From Diadophis punctatus similis (lineage: Eukaryota > Chordata > Lepidosauria > Squamata > Dipsadidae), in assembly GCA_023053685.1 (NCBI GenBank), contig JALIGW010000004.1, positions 79,622,861 through 79,686,860 of the forward strand: DNA of 64,000 bases. Direction: 5' to 3'. The notes beneath the pieces are model-generated. The model was not told the DNA's origin and ran no database searches. It worked only from the letters and a program-made list of their open reading frames with translations. A program made the position numbers and the translations under genes. This document shows positions 13,135-24,935 of this stretch, piece by piece. The stretch's first letter is position 1. Each line of letters starts with the position of its first letter.

Positions 13135-14038
13135 AATCATTCGTTGACATCTTTATTGAAGCATTGAATTTTAGTTGATTCCTTGCAGAGTGAAAGTTTA
13201 CAGACAGTTAAAAGAGTTGTGGGATCATAAATTGTGTTGCGGGTGGGAGGCACAGGCAGTATCCAAGATACAGAATTGGACCCCCACCTCCAAAAAGGAA
13301 ACAAACCACAAAGAAACACGAAGAAGAAAACGTTCCACTGTTTACAAATCACTCCATTACTACAGAGAGCAAATGGCAGCTACTGTAAGTAACTCATCCG
13401 GGCGGAGGATGGCTGTACTTTTCAACAAGGAAACAGGAGCTTCTGTTTTGGTGATGGGTTACCACAAACAATGATTAACAGGTAGACAAGGAGAAGGAGT
13501 GAAGGACATTATGGTCTCCTACAATGGCTTTTGAGATTATTATTTTTTTGAGTCCGGCGTTTGTTTGCTTTATGTATAGCATCGAACTTTTTAAAGTTGT
13601 GCAGACGTCACCTGCAAAATGTCCTAACGTTAACGCAGTGCTCAAGTCGCAGAAGAGGATACAAAGAGGACGAGAATAACTTAATCATATAAAATATGAC
13701 ACAGAGCCCAAATACAGTGCATTTAAATACTGAATTGTACTTAATATCGTAGTTTTTTTCTGACGTCAAATATTAAGTCTTTTTGTGCTTACACATTTGC
13801 TTTTCTTCTTCTTCTTCCTCCTCCTGTTCAAAACAAGTCGCTTTACTTCCAATACTGCCACTGTAACTGGTATTACAACAGAATCACAATTTTTTTTTCA
13901 CAGACACAACAACACTCAAAAACATTTACCTATGAGAAAAATAAGTCGCTTCCCATGAGGATCACAGTGTGAAAAAACAGGGCGTAACTTTCTGCCTTGA
14001 GGGAGGCTTTCAAAATATACCTCCAGGAAGGAAAAGGG

Positions 14039-14084
<46 letters not shown>

Positions 14085-14196
14085 AGAAAAAAGTCCTCGT
14101 AAATCAAATTTGCGGTGCTGGGTTGTGGGGAATTGAAAGCAAAACGTCACAGGTCGGGAAAGGGAAAAAAAAAAAGGAAAAGTCATATCTTGTTCT
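13135..14196 (-). other. RELN: RELN 3' untranslated region
   Basis: About 1.06 kb between the stop codon and the first AATAAA on the minus strand. It carries an (AC)n run in transcript sense (14040-14083), a CT-rich stretch near 13800, and no transposon that I recognise, in contrast to the flanking DNA. The 3' limit is inferred from the poly(A) signal. Confidence 0.7.
13152..13157 (-). terminator. Poly(A) signal AATAAA for RELN
   Basis: Minus strand reads CTTCAATAAAGATG. It is the first canonical AATAAA downstream of the stop codon, so cleavage is expected roughly 15-25 bases further on. Position relative to the gene supports it; the cleavage site itself is not visible. Confidence 0.65.
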
Positions 14197-14296
14197 TCAC
14201 TGGGACCGCCTAAGAAGTGACCTTCGTCTTCTGTTGTAGAAATGCCTGAGCCCATGTTGCCGTGAAAAATTCATCATGTAATTTTGTTTGCGAGTG
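14197..14296 (-). CDS. RELN: RELN exon 65 coding part: C-terminal region and stop
   Basis: Acceptor ..CCGTTGTGCAG precedes 14296 after a long pyrimidine tract. Encodes [32 protein letters not shown] and stop TGA (14197-14199). The C-terminal region is short, strongly basic and needed for efficient secretion and signalling. The Arg-rich site before Ser, where a furin-type protease trims the tail in mammals (from memory), is present. The last seven residues SLLRRSQ differ from mammalian SLRRYP. Confidence 0.95.
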
Positions 14297-14344
14297 CTGC
14301 ACAACGGAAAGAAGGACGGAAGAGAAGAGAGTCACTTCAACCAC

Positions 14345-14770
14345 CAGTATGGAGTTCAAATTCACAACGCAAAGACCACCCACCCATCCTCCGACCAACA
14401 CCAACATGGCCTTAAAGCTTACAGCCATTTGTGGAGCGACCGTTCCAACGGCAACGGAAGAAAGGGACCTAGGATTGATTTTTCACACTTTGGACCGTGG
14501 CAGAATGCCCCCCCTCCTGTGGTCACCCGATCAAAAAAATCGGGTGGATGTATTTATGACCATTGCAGGTCATGGGATCACTATCTGTGAGCTTCCCGGC
14601 CGTCTTCCGGCAAGCAAAGCCATGATTCACTTTTAACGACTGCATGATTCACTTAACAACGGCAGCCGTTCGCTTAACGATTGTGGCAAAAAAGTAAAAC
14701 GGAGCGAAACTCACTTTAACGACTGCCTTAGCAGCAGAAATTTGGGGCTCAATTGTGGCCATAAGTCGAG
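14345..14770 (-). mobile_element. Degenerate mariner-like MITE near the last RELN acceptor
   Basis: Contains TTTATGACCATTGCAGG, CACTTAACAACGG and ends ATAAGTCGAG, as in the CAGGTAGTCCTCGACTTA family. It begins within about 50-130 bases of the exon 65 acceptor. Confidence 0.6.
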
Positions 14771-15297
14771 AAAACCTGTACAATTCTATCAATTGTTTAT
14801 TTACTCATTTATTGAGTTGCCTACGCTACCGTGTGTTTCAAATGGCGCAGAGGCACTTCTGACCTGCTGTGACACTTTATCAGTTAAGTTCTTTGAGCTG
14901 AACTTAACCAAGCTAATTTCTTGAAATTTAAATATGCTGCCTGATAATTAACATTTGCTGTGATTTCACTGCAGTTCATTTCGGAAACTGAGCAAAAGCT
15001 TTTCATTGGTTATAGCCACCTGACCTCAGATCTAATGGTTGCAGATTCATACATGCGAATATATACTGTGCTGTCACCATAGCCCGCTCGGACCAGCATA
15101 TATACCTTGGTTGAAACATACTAGGGAAATCAAATTGCTAAAGAGAGAATGAAGTATAGGGAACATAAAAGAATAACAGGCTAAATATATAATAGGCAAA
15201 TGATGATGGCCAATATTAAGCTACTTACTTCTACGCTCTAACCTGACTTCGGAGAAACACACATTGATTTAATTGTAGTTACTATAGGCTGGTGGTG

Positions 15298-15540
15298 ACT
15301 GGTGTGGTGTCCTAGAGGTGGAGCTCTTGCCTCACAATCAGGAGGCTCGGAGTTCGATCCTAGGTAGAGGCAGATATTTCTCTCTCTGGGCACACTGAGA
15401 ATATATCTGTTGAACAAAACTCCACACTGGCAACAGGAAGGGCATCCGGCCATTAAAGCACTCTGCTAGCTCCATTCAATTGCCCAGACTCCACCCCACA
15501 GGGGATTGTGGGGTCATTAATTGAAAATGATTGACTGTAG
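15298..15540 (+). mobile_element. tRNA-derived SINE (second family)
   Basis: GTGTCCTAGAGGTGGAGCTC, then B-box GAGTTCGATCCTAGG, GCAGATATTTCTCTCTCTGG. A second copy at 54330 is about 85-90% alike by eye. Confidence 0.75.
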
Positions 15541-15703
15541 GCTGGTGGTAACATTGATGTTTGCAGTTGACTTAAGTAGATACATTCTAAAAATCGGCAG
15601 CGGCTATCACGACTGAAGTATTTTTTACATTATTTGTAGGTATCCAGTTTAATAAATCCCAGTCTATTTATTTAGTTCTTTGGGAAATGGCTCAGGTAGA
15701 TAC

Positions 15704-16095
15704 ACAGGTAATCTGTGACTTGAAACCACAATTGAACCCCAAATTTTTGTTGCTAAGCGAGACATTTGTGAGTTTTGCCCCATTTTACGACCTTTCTTGG
15801 CACAGCTGTTAAGCGAATCACTGAAGTGGTCAAGTTAGTAACCCGGTTGTTAAGCGAATCTGGCTTCCCCATCGGCTTTGCTTGTCAGAAGGTCGTAAAA
15901 GGAGATCACATGACCACCGGGACACTGTGACCTTCATAACTATGAACCAGTTGTCAAGCGTTTGAATTTTGATCATGTGACCACAGGGATGCTGCAACGG
16001 TTGTGTGGAAAACGGTCATAAATCACTTTTTTTCAGCGCTGTTGTAACTTTGAACGGTCACTAAACGAACCGTTGTAAATCGAGGACTACCTGTC
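15704..16095 (+). mobile_element. Mariner-like MITE, complete copy
   Basis: Starts CAGGTAATCTGTGACTTG and ends AATCGAGGACTACCTG, about 390 bp with all internal blocks of the family. Confidence 0.8.
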
Positions 16096-16965
16096 AAATC
16101 AACATTAAGCTGAAATGTTGGGCAGCAAAAGTGAATTCCTGCGCCATGTGGCCTTTTAGCTCTAGATGGCAGTCTAACACTGCAACTGAGTGGCCAATTA
16201 CAGATTGGCTGAATTCCGTGATCTCTCTCTCTCTCTCTCCAATGCGTAGCTAAAACCTATCCTCTCATTCATAACATCATTCATAACATTTGCCATGCTA
16301 AGAAATCAGATTTCACCTTTATACCCACTTGTGTGCAATGCAGTCTTATTTTAAGCTACAACAGAAAGTGGCACTCCTTAGTTGACTTAGCAGAGGATAA
16401 AGGAAAGACATTCTGGGATTAGATTAAGATCTACACCTCTCCTGCTATAAACTAACTTGTTCTCCACTAACAGACCCCCCCCACGTGTCTGTCTTGGTTC
16501 ATTAGAGGAATTTTGGAGTATTTGTAAATCGAAAAGAAACATATGCTTAGTAGAACCAGCCTCTTGAATTGTCCCCATTGGAAAGCAGAATGTTCAAATC
16601 AGTAGACCATGTGGAGATATCTCAGAATTAATTTGCATTATTTGGATGGGACTTTAATTCTCCAATCATAGGATAAGCTATTGGCTATCTCTTAGACTGG
16701 TGTTTCTCAAACGTGGCGACTTTTAAGACCTGTAGACTTCAACTCCCAGAATTCCCCAGACAGCCATGATTTTAATTAACATTTGCAAAAATAAAATAAA
16801 ATCCCACTTCCCTTCAAAATTAGCGAGGTAAGTAAGAAAGTAAAACTTTATTAAAACAGTCATGGACCACCATCAAAATGACTAATGACTTTCGTGTTAG
16901 TTGAAAAGTCAGTAACATTTGACCCTGTGCTTATTTTGTAGATTGAGGGATCTACACAAATTACG
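16096..16965. other. RELN intron 64, little recognised
   Basis: No coding stretch. A 70-bp piece near 16690-16760 (GACTTCAACTCCCAGAATTC) is half of a small MITE found whole at 28187. Confidence 0.45.
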
Positions 16966-17181
16966 CAGTGGTGAAATCCGATTTTTTTTACTACCGGTTC
17001 TGTGGGCGTGGCATGGTGTGGCTTGGTAGGCGTGGCTTGGTGGGCGTGGGGGAGGGGAAGGATACTGCAAAATCTCCATTTTGGGCCAGCCAGAGGTGGT
17101 ATTTGCCAGTTCTCCGGACTACTCAAAATTTCCGCTGCCGGTTCTCCATTACCTGTCAGAACCTGCTGGATTTCTCTCCTG
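16966..17181. mobile_element. hAT-like MITE, family B, decayed
   Basis: Starts CAGTGGTGAAATCCG with ACTACCGGTTCTGTGGGCG, resembling the left end of the 46808 copy in reverse. Right end degenerate. Confidence 0.6.
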
Positions 17182-17186
17182 ACAAG

Positions 17187-18220
17187 ATTAGAAGTCCTAA
17201 ATTTAGCCATGACCAGAATTGTACAAGTTCAACCTGCAATTCAGCCCTTTTTCAGATGGTCTAGTAGTTACATACAATTGTATGTAACTACTAGACCAGT
17301 GGTTCCCAACCTTTCTAATGCCGCGACCCCTTAATATAGTTCCTCATGTTGTGGTGACCCCCAACCATAAAATTATTTTGGAGACCCAGCGAACAAAGAG
17401 GCAAACAGGGAGGGAGGGAAGAGAAAGACTGAGAGATATTAGCACAGGGCTAGCCTGATCATATGGAGCAGGGCGGTGGCGATAGACCATGCTCCGGCAC
17501 CACCTCCTTCTCCAGTTCCCTCCGGCTTAGCTCCTCCTGCCCCCGGCGGTGGTGCCCTCAGCACCAAGGCTGTATGATCAGGCTAGCCCTGCGTTAATAT
17601 CTCTCAGTCTCTCTCTTCCCTCCCTGTTTGCCTCTTTGTTTGCTGGGTCTCCGTGCCAGCCGAGGGCGAGAGGGCAGACAGACGATTTCGACCCAGCTGT
17701 CCTCCTTCCCACCGTCATGCGCTGTGAAACTTAAGTGGTCGTTGGCTGGCCGTTCCCTCCCGTGACTCCCTTTCCCTTCGACACCAGTGGGAAGAAACTG
17801 CCTCTGCGAGCAGGAGAGAGGGGCGGCCACAGATGTCTTAAGCACCGCCTTGTACTCTCCAGCGTGCAATCTTGCAACGCCCCGCCCCTTAGCTGATGCC
17901 ATCAAAGCTCGGCTGCCAGGCGTCACAAACGCCTCTCACCGAATGGCACCTCTCCCGACCAATCGGAGAGCTCGGACGAGTTGAGCTGATATGGCCAGGC
18001 TTGTGTGTGGGGGAGCTGAGGATGCCGGGGCGACCCCTGGGAAATGATCATTTGACCCCCAAAGGGGTCCCGACCCCCAGGTTGGGAACCACTGTACTAG
18101 ACCATCTGAAAAAGGGCTGAATTGCAGGTTGAACTTGTACAATTCTGGTCCTGCATCCTGATATCTTTTGGATGGAAATGTGAAGCCTGCTCATGGTTAA
18201 ATTTAGGACTTCTAATCTTG
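17187..18220. repeat. Large inverted repeat interrupted by a SPIN-like element
   Basis: Left arm from about 17187 (AGATTAGAAGTCC .. TTTTTCAGATGGTCTAGTA) is repeated in reverse at 18095-18220 (GACCATCTGAAAAAGG .. AATTTAGGACTTCTAATC). A smaller palindrome, CATACAATTGTATG, lies at about 17271-17284. The hAT-like insertion 17297-18094 lies near the centre. Confidence 0.85.
17297..18094. mobile_element. SPIN-like hAT element with internal inverted repeat
   Basis: Ends CAGTGGTTCCCAACCTTTCT and AGGTTGGGAACCACTG; perfect 8-bp target duplication TACTAGAC at 17289-17296 and 18095-18102. Left 90 bases and right 45 bases resemble SPIN (TGTGGTGACCCCCAACCATA). The interior is foreign to SPIN and contains arms at about 17385-17462 and 17573-17650 (TGATCAGGCTAGCCCTG). 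Confidence 0.8.
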
Positions 18221-18576
18221 GGGAACTCTGTATATGAGCAAGCCACACTTGCAGGTCTAACAAAATGTGGCATTACCAGGAAATATAGCACGATTCCACT
18301 CTCAGCTAAATCCATAGAAGAGAATTGGCAAGTCCAACTTCTCAGTTGGAGCACCTTCCTAAAAAGCTTATATTTGTCCAAAGATGTCTGCAGATGTCTC
18401 TTCTGCAGTCCATCATCATTGACTGATTAAATATTACTGACCAACTGACTGATTGGCAGTCCCTGCTAGCATGGCTACTTTTCTGCCTCTTGAGGAAAGA
18501 TGTAAGATGTCCAAGCCATCAATGTGTCACTCAGGGTACTGTGTAGGGGCTACTGCATGTGCAGCTCCATCAGCTG

Positions 18577-18804
18577 CCATGGTGGAGCAGTGGTTATAAT
18601 GCAGTATTGCAAGCTAATTCACTGCTCACTGCCAGGAGTTCGATCCTGACTGGCTCAAGGTTGACTCAGCCTTCCATCCTTCCGAGGTCAGTAAAATGAG
18701 GACCCAGATTGTTGGGGTCAAGATGCTGACTCTGTAAACCGCTTAGAGAGGGCTGTAAAGCACTGTGAAGCGGTGTGTAAGTCTAAGTGCTATTGCTATC
18801 TAAG
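18577..18804 (+). mobile_element. Sauria-type SINE
   Basis: CCATGGTGGAGCAGTGGTTA, B-box GAGTTCGATCCTGAC, then TGAGGACCCAGATTGTTGGG and a tail GCTATTGCTATC. It is directly followed by a second copy. Confidence 0.88.
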
Positions 18805-19024
18805 CCATGGTGGTGCAGTGGTTAGAATGCAGTATTGCAGGCTAATTCACTGCCAACTGCCAGCAGTTCGATCCTGACTAGCTCAAGATTGACTCAGCCT
18901 TCCATTCTCCAGAGGTCAGTAAAATGAGGACCCAGATTGTTGGGGGCAAGATGCTGACTGTGTAAACCGCTTAGAGAGGGCTGTAAAGCACTGTGAAGCG
19001 GTATATAAGTCTACTGCTATTGCT
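18805..19024 (+). mobile_element. Sauria-type SINE, head-to-tail second copy
   Basis: Starts AAGCCATGGTGGTGCAGTGG directly after the tail of the previous copy, same orientation, and ends ACTGCTATTGCTG. Either a dimer or a tail-targeted insertion. Confidence 0.88.
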
Positions 19025-19026
19025 GT

Positions 19027-20590
19027 TTTCGGAGCATGAGGAACAGTGGTCTATTGTGAAGAGGGAGTAGTGGGTCTCTGTCAATTTTGGGGTGAAAATA
19101 TTATGGAATTGGTGTTCCACTACCTTCTTCTCAGGCATTCTTTTGACCTACAACCCTAGAATTTCCCTGGTGGTCTCTTAGGCCTGACCTCTGCTTAGCT
19201 TCCCAGGTCAGAGGACGTCAGCCAGAAGAAGTCTATTGCTGTGGTGTACAAAGATAGATTTGAAATAATTGATCTGATGCAGTTGACTTCTTATTGCTCT
19301 CTTAATTTTATTCCTCCCTTTTGAAAGTGAGAAATGAAATCCCTTTGTTTTCCTTTTGAATTTCGGTAAACATCGAACAGATTCAACCCAGCAGCTTTCA
19401 AAACATATCGCAAAAATGCCAACTATTTGACATGCAGCTATCTAGAGCCCCAAACCAACTCAGAATCAGGATACCCTTCAGGTAAGACTTTCAGGTTTGA
19501 ACAGATGGCTGAAGTTGGCTGACTTCAGCTTTAAACGACAATATCAGTATTAGTGAACGGAATGATAATTGCGAAGGTGGGGCTGCACTGATATTGCAGG
19601 AATGAAATCACTTACCTTACTCTAGTGTAAAACCAATGACAGCAAATAATGAAATACAACACAAATTAGAAAATGTATTTCAATGCATGCAGCACTGTGA
19701 TTAGTCATAAATGCTTGATGAGGCTTAGAGGCAATATAGGATCTTTCATCTCTTTTGAAAATAAAAATTGAACAAATTACTTTCTGGTTGAAAGAAAGTA
19801 GATCTCTATAGTCGCAATCATTCAAATCTTTTTTTATAACCATGTCTTATATTATATTTCAGAAATAAGACTTACAATATAAAAAAAAGTTAGCGTAAGT
19901 AATGGGCAAGCTAGCACAAAGCTGCAAAAATTTACTTTTCTAGGTTGAAATAATATCTAATATATATAAAATAAATAATTATTTTGGATTATATATCAAC
20001 TCGATTCTGGACTAAAGAGATGAAGCAAAGGAAGATAGGCATGAATGTACATTACTACTGATAAGATATTTAAAAAAGATCTTTCCCCAAAATTTTTGCG
20101 ATCACTTAACCTTTAAAATTCTTGTGCCAAAAGATACAATTTTAATCATGAAAAGCATGGTGACAACGTATATATCTAAAAATTAACTGCATGCCTCTTA
20201 TTCCAAATATTGTGATTCCAGCATTCAGTTTCATGAAAAATGATATTAAAAAAATATTTTGGAGGCTCTCCTCAGGTTTCTGTGCAGTTCATATTTTGGT
20301 GCAATTGCAATTACAGTTAGGAATGGGAAATGAAACCTCAGGTGGTGTGTTAATCTCTTTTTGTCTTAATAAAGATATTAAGCATAAATGTTTTCATTTT
20401 ATGTTGAAATATGGAAATAATCAGAAAGGAGTGCTGGCATCTTGTCTAACGCAGGCAGGGTGTGGGTTTTGATTAGGGAAGGACTGACATGCACAGCAAG
20501 TATCACTTTTGATTGTAATTTTTTTTTTTACAGAATAGATACACAAACAGAGAAGAAATAATTTAGGAAAAAGGAGGTGTTTCTATAGAT
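19027..20590. other. RELN introns 64/63 around the microexon, repeat-poor
   Basis: About 1.5 kb without a recognisable transposon, remarkable for this locus. It surrounds the six-base exon at 19616-19621. Confidence 0.5.
19616..19621 (-). CDS. RELN: RELN exon 64: six-base alternative microexon (Val-Ser)
   Basis: Minus strand reads ..TTTTACACTAG, AGTAAG, GTAAGTG. The upstream stretch is pyrimidine-rich and the donor is a perfect consensus. Spliced between exon 63 (ends CA) and exon 65 (starts C ACT CGC), it gives CAA GTA AGC ACT CGC, Gln-Val-Ser-Thr-Arg. That matches the known vertebrate hexanucleotide exon encoding Val-Ser. It was found by looking for acceptor, hexamer and donor between the two exons. 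No transcript evidence is available here. Confidence 0.85.
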
Positions 20591-20961
20591 CAGGGGTGTC
20601 AAACTCAAGTCTGGTCCTGGCCCGCTTAGATCTGACCCGCGGGGCCACCCTGGAAACAACGAAGGACTGGTCCGAGATGCCTCTGCCAGCAAAAATGGAG
20701 ATCGGGAGGGCCGCTTGTGGTCCGCGATGGCCTCCTGCCAGTGAAAACGGAGCTCGGGGAGGCCGCGCACGGCCCCACCCCGGCCTCCGTTTTCACTGGC
20801 AGAGGACTGCAGGAGGCTGTCGTGGCCGAAAACAGAGCCTCAACGAGTGATGTCGAGCCAGCCACGACCCCGGCCACACTCTCCAGCCAGACCCCCTGGC
20901 CCCCCCAAGGTCAAACATAACCCTGATGCGGCCCTCAATCAAATCGAGTTTGACACCCCTG
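20591..20961 (+). mobile_element. hAT-like MITE, family A, complete
   Basis: Inverted ends CAGGGGTGTCAAACTC and GAGTTTGACACCCCTG; perfect 8-bp target CTATAGAT at 20583-20590 and 20962-20969. Confidence 0.93.
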
Positions 20962-21497
20962 CTATAGATGACCTGCAGGTTCCCATTACTTTAATCAAAG
21001 TGATGAAAGCAGGGTCTTCTCATCCTGCTCCTAGCTCCACCCCTTTGAGATATGCAGGTGATGTCACAATGCCGTATACAAGAGAGGCGGGGCTTGCTTT
21101 GCAATGGCAGGATTCTTGTTTTCATCAGGCTGATCGGTTTGGCACCCACCCCGGAGATGTTGTTGAGTATTTGTTTGTAACGTTAAAGATAAGCTAAGTA
21201 TAACCGCTAAAGGGCTTTCTCCAACGACCTGTTCTGCAATCAGAAATGCCTTTTAAAGTAAAAACTCTTGAAAGCTTCTATAATTTTAGTTTGAAAATTA
21301 GTTCATCAATTAGCCATCAACCCTACTTAAACATGACTTAATGCAATGTTGGTGCCAGGCAATTTTCTTAATTTTTTTATTAGCAGAGCTGGAGGATATT
21401 ACTAGATATTAGATTAATCAATTGCCTCCTGTCTATTTATCACTATCTCTGTCTGTCTTGTCTCTGTATCTGTCTATTTTAGTTATCTAGCTATCTC

Positions 21498-21503
21498 TGT
21501 CTG

Positions 21504-21545
<42 letters not shown>

Positions 21546-21584
21546 TATCATCTAATCTCTCTATCATCTAATCTCTCTCTATCA

Positions 21585-21624
<40 letters not shown>

Positions 21625-21702
21625 GATCGATCGATCGATCGATCGATCTACTACCTACCTACCTACCTACCTACCTACCTACCTACCTACCTACCTACCT
21701 AC

Positions 21703-21769
<67 letters not shown>

Positions 21770-22016
21770 ATCTATCACCTACCTACCTACCTACCTACCT
21801 ACATCCATCCATCCATCCATCCATCCATCCATCCATCCATCCATCCATCCATCCATCCATCCATCCATCCATCCATCCATCCATCCATCCATCCATCCAT
21901 CCATCTATCTATCTATCTATCTATCTATTTATCATCTATCGTCTACCTACCATCTCTCTTTCCCTCCCTCCCTCCCTCTCCCCCTCTCCCTCCCTCCCTC
22001 CCTCCCTCCCTCCCTC
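21498..22016. repeat. Compound tetranucleotide microsatellite
   Basis: (CAAT)n, (TATC)n, (GATC) run, (CTAC)n, (TATC)n, (CTAC)n, (CATC)n of about 120 bases, then CT- and CCCT-rich tract. Confidence 0.96.
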
Positions 22017-22345
22017 TAGTCTCTTCTAAGAAACATGCCTCAACTCGAACTCTTGAGCCCACACTTCATTTGTAAGAATACTAGATACTTACTGTATTTG
22101 TTAAATCGGAAAATGTTGAACATGTTTAAAAGATTCATAGCAAGTGGTAATATATTAACTCTTTTGCTTGGTATTTTGAATAAGGTTGTTTTTAACTTTT
22201 CTATAATGGTTATTCCCCCCCCCCCCGAAAGCTACGAACCACAGCTGATTCAACTGAAGTATCCAGTCAAAAACGGAGGGGCCTCTTTTACTAGAGTCCA
22301 AAGATCTAAAGATTCTAGATCTAATTCACATTCCAAGCCGGTTAC

Positions 22346-22710
22346 AGGTAGTCCTTGACTTATGACCAGAACTGGGTCCAGAACGTCCATTGCTAAGCGA
22401 GGTGGTTCTTAAGTGCCCAATGTTATGACTGTTTTTGGCCACAGTTGTTAAATGAAATGCACGGTCGTTAAGCAAATCCAGCTTCCTCCATTGCTTGTTA
22501 GAAGCCAGCTGGGAAGGCCACAAATGGCAATCAGGTGAACGTGGCATGTTGCAACCATCGTAAACTCACGTTGCCAAGTGCCATGTCCACAGAGACACTG
22601 CAATGGTTGTAAGTGTGAGGACTGCTCACAAATCCCTTTTTTCAATGCCGTTGCAACTTCTAACAGTCACTAAATGAATGGTTGTAAGGCGAGGACTACT
22701 TGTACTAGGA
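22346..22710 (+). mobile_element. Mariner-like MITE, complete copy
   Basis: CAGGTAGTCCTTGACTTATG at the left and GCGAGGACTACTTGTA at the right. Confidence 0.78.
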
Positions 22711-23041
22711 AATCTCAGCAGTAGATGTATATAATGTATATAAAGCAGTAAAAGTATATAAAAAAAGAGTTGGCACCAACCGCTCTAACTTTCTGTATGT
22801 CTTTCATATTGCCCCTCTTTTATTCCTCTTATTCCTATGTTTAAATTAGTCTGGGAAGAGGTCCAAGAGATGGAGGAAAAGAGAGGATTGTTAACTGCAA
22901 TTCAAGCCGTGTTCCTGACTTGATAACATCAACACTGAACCACCTTACGAGCCCGCTGTGATAATTGTCTCCTGCTTATCAAGATCCTCAGAACCCAAAG
23001 TAAAAGATAATAAACTACGCTGCAAAATTACAAGAAGGGAA

Positions 23042-23261
<220 letters not shown>

Positions 23262-23613
23262 AACCTGCTCTAGTGGGATAAAAGCCATAGATAAAATATC
23301 AAGGCGTTGTAGGCAAATGTTTTTAAGTCAGGCCAAGTTGAACGAAGCGTTTAATAATCTCTGGGCATCAGTGCCCAGTTGCTTTTATCCCAAAAGCACG
23401 ATGCGTTTTTCTGCAGTTTTTATATTGTTGCGATAAACTCTGAAACTCACTTTGGTTGATTGGTAAGTGGTATAAACTGAATACAATTTTATAGGTCGCT
23501 AGAGATACAGGGCAACTGAAAAAAAACATTAATCTGTTTTACGATGTGTTTTAGAGACAGAAAGAGACAGAAAGATCACTGAATAATTCTAATCTGTTTT
23601 ATGATGTGCTATA

Positions 23614-24371
<758 letters not shown>

Positions 24372-24597
24372 ATACAATGAGAGAGAGGGCAAGCGTATAA
24401 CTGAATAATTTTAATCTGTTTATGATATTTTTTTTATTGGTAACCCACTCTAAGGGCTCTTTAGCAGGAAAACATAATACAAACAAAACTTTGACAAGGT
24501 TGTATGTTGCTCTTAGGTGTAAACATTCAATTTCTTCCTCGTTTTCTTTCATTATTGGTTTTGGTATTTTTACATCTTGCTTAAGTCATAATATTCT

Positions 24598-24935
24598 AGG
24601 TATAAAAGTTTCCCCTGTCCAGTCATGTCTGTCTTTAGGGGGGCAGTGCTCATCTCCATTTCTTAGTCGAGGGAGGCAGCATTGTCCAAAGACTTTTCCG
24701 CGGTCATGTGGCTAGCATGACCATATACCGTGGTGCATGGAATGTTGTTTCTTCCTCACCAAAGTGGTACCTATTTATCTACTCGCATTTGTACGCTTTC
24801 AAATGTTAGGTGGGCAGGAGCTGCAGCAAGGAACGCGAGCTCATCCAGCCGTGTGGCGCTCGGATCTCGAACCCTGTCAGCATTGCAGCTGACAAGTCCG
24901 GCATCTTAACTGGTGATCATCGCGTCACCCCCATA
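24598..24935 (+). mobile_element. SINE (TTTCCCCTGTCCAGTCATG family)
   Basis: TTTCCCCTGTCCAGTCATGT, TGGTACCTATTTATCTACTC, TCGGATCTCGAACCCTG and a final CATCTTAACTGG. Recurs at 40575 and 44151. Confidence 0.78.

Noticed and set aside
14210..14428. 72-codon minus frame over the last RELN exon
   Set aside because: Wrong frame. The frame set by exon 63 and the microexon gives the conserved [10 protein letters not shown] peptide and stops at 14197.
15345..15365. tRNA gene suggested by a B-box GAGTTCGATCC
   Set aside because: Lies inside a dispersed SINE with a long non-tRNA body; no cloverleaf. Same for the Sauria SINE copies.
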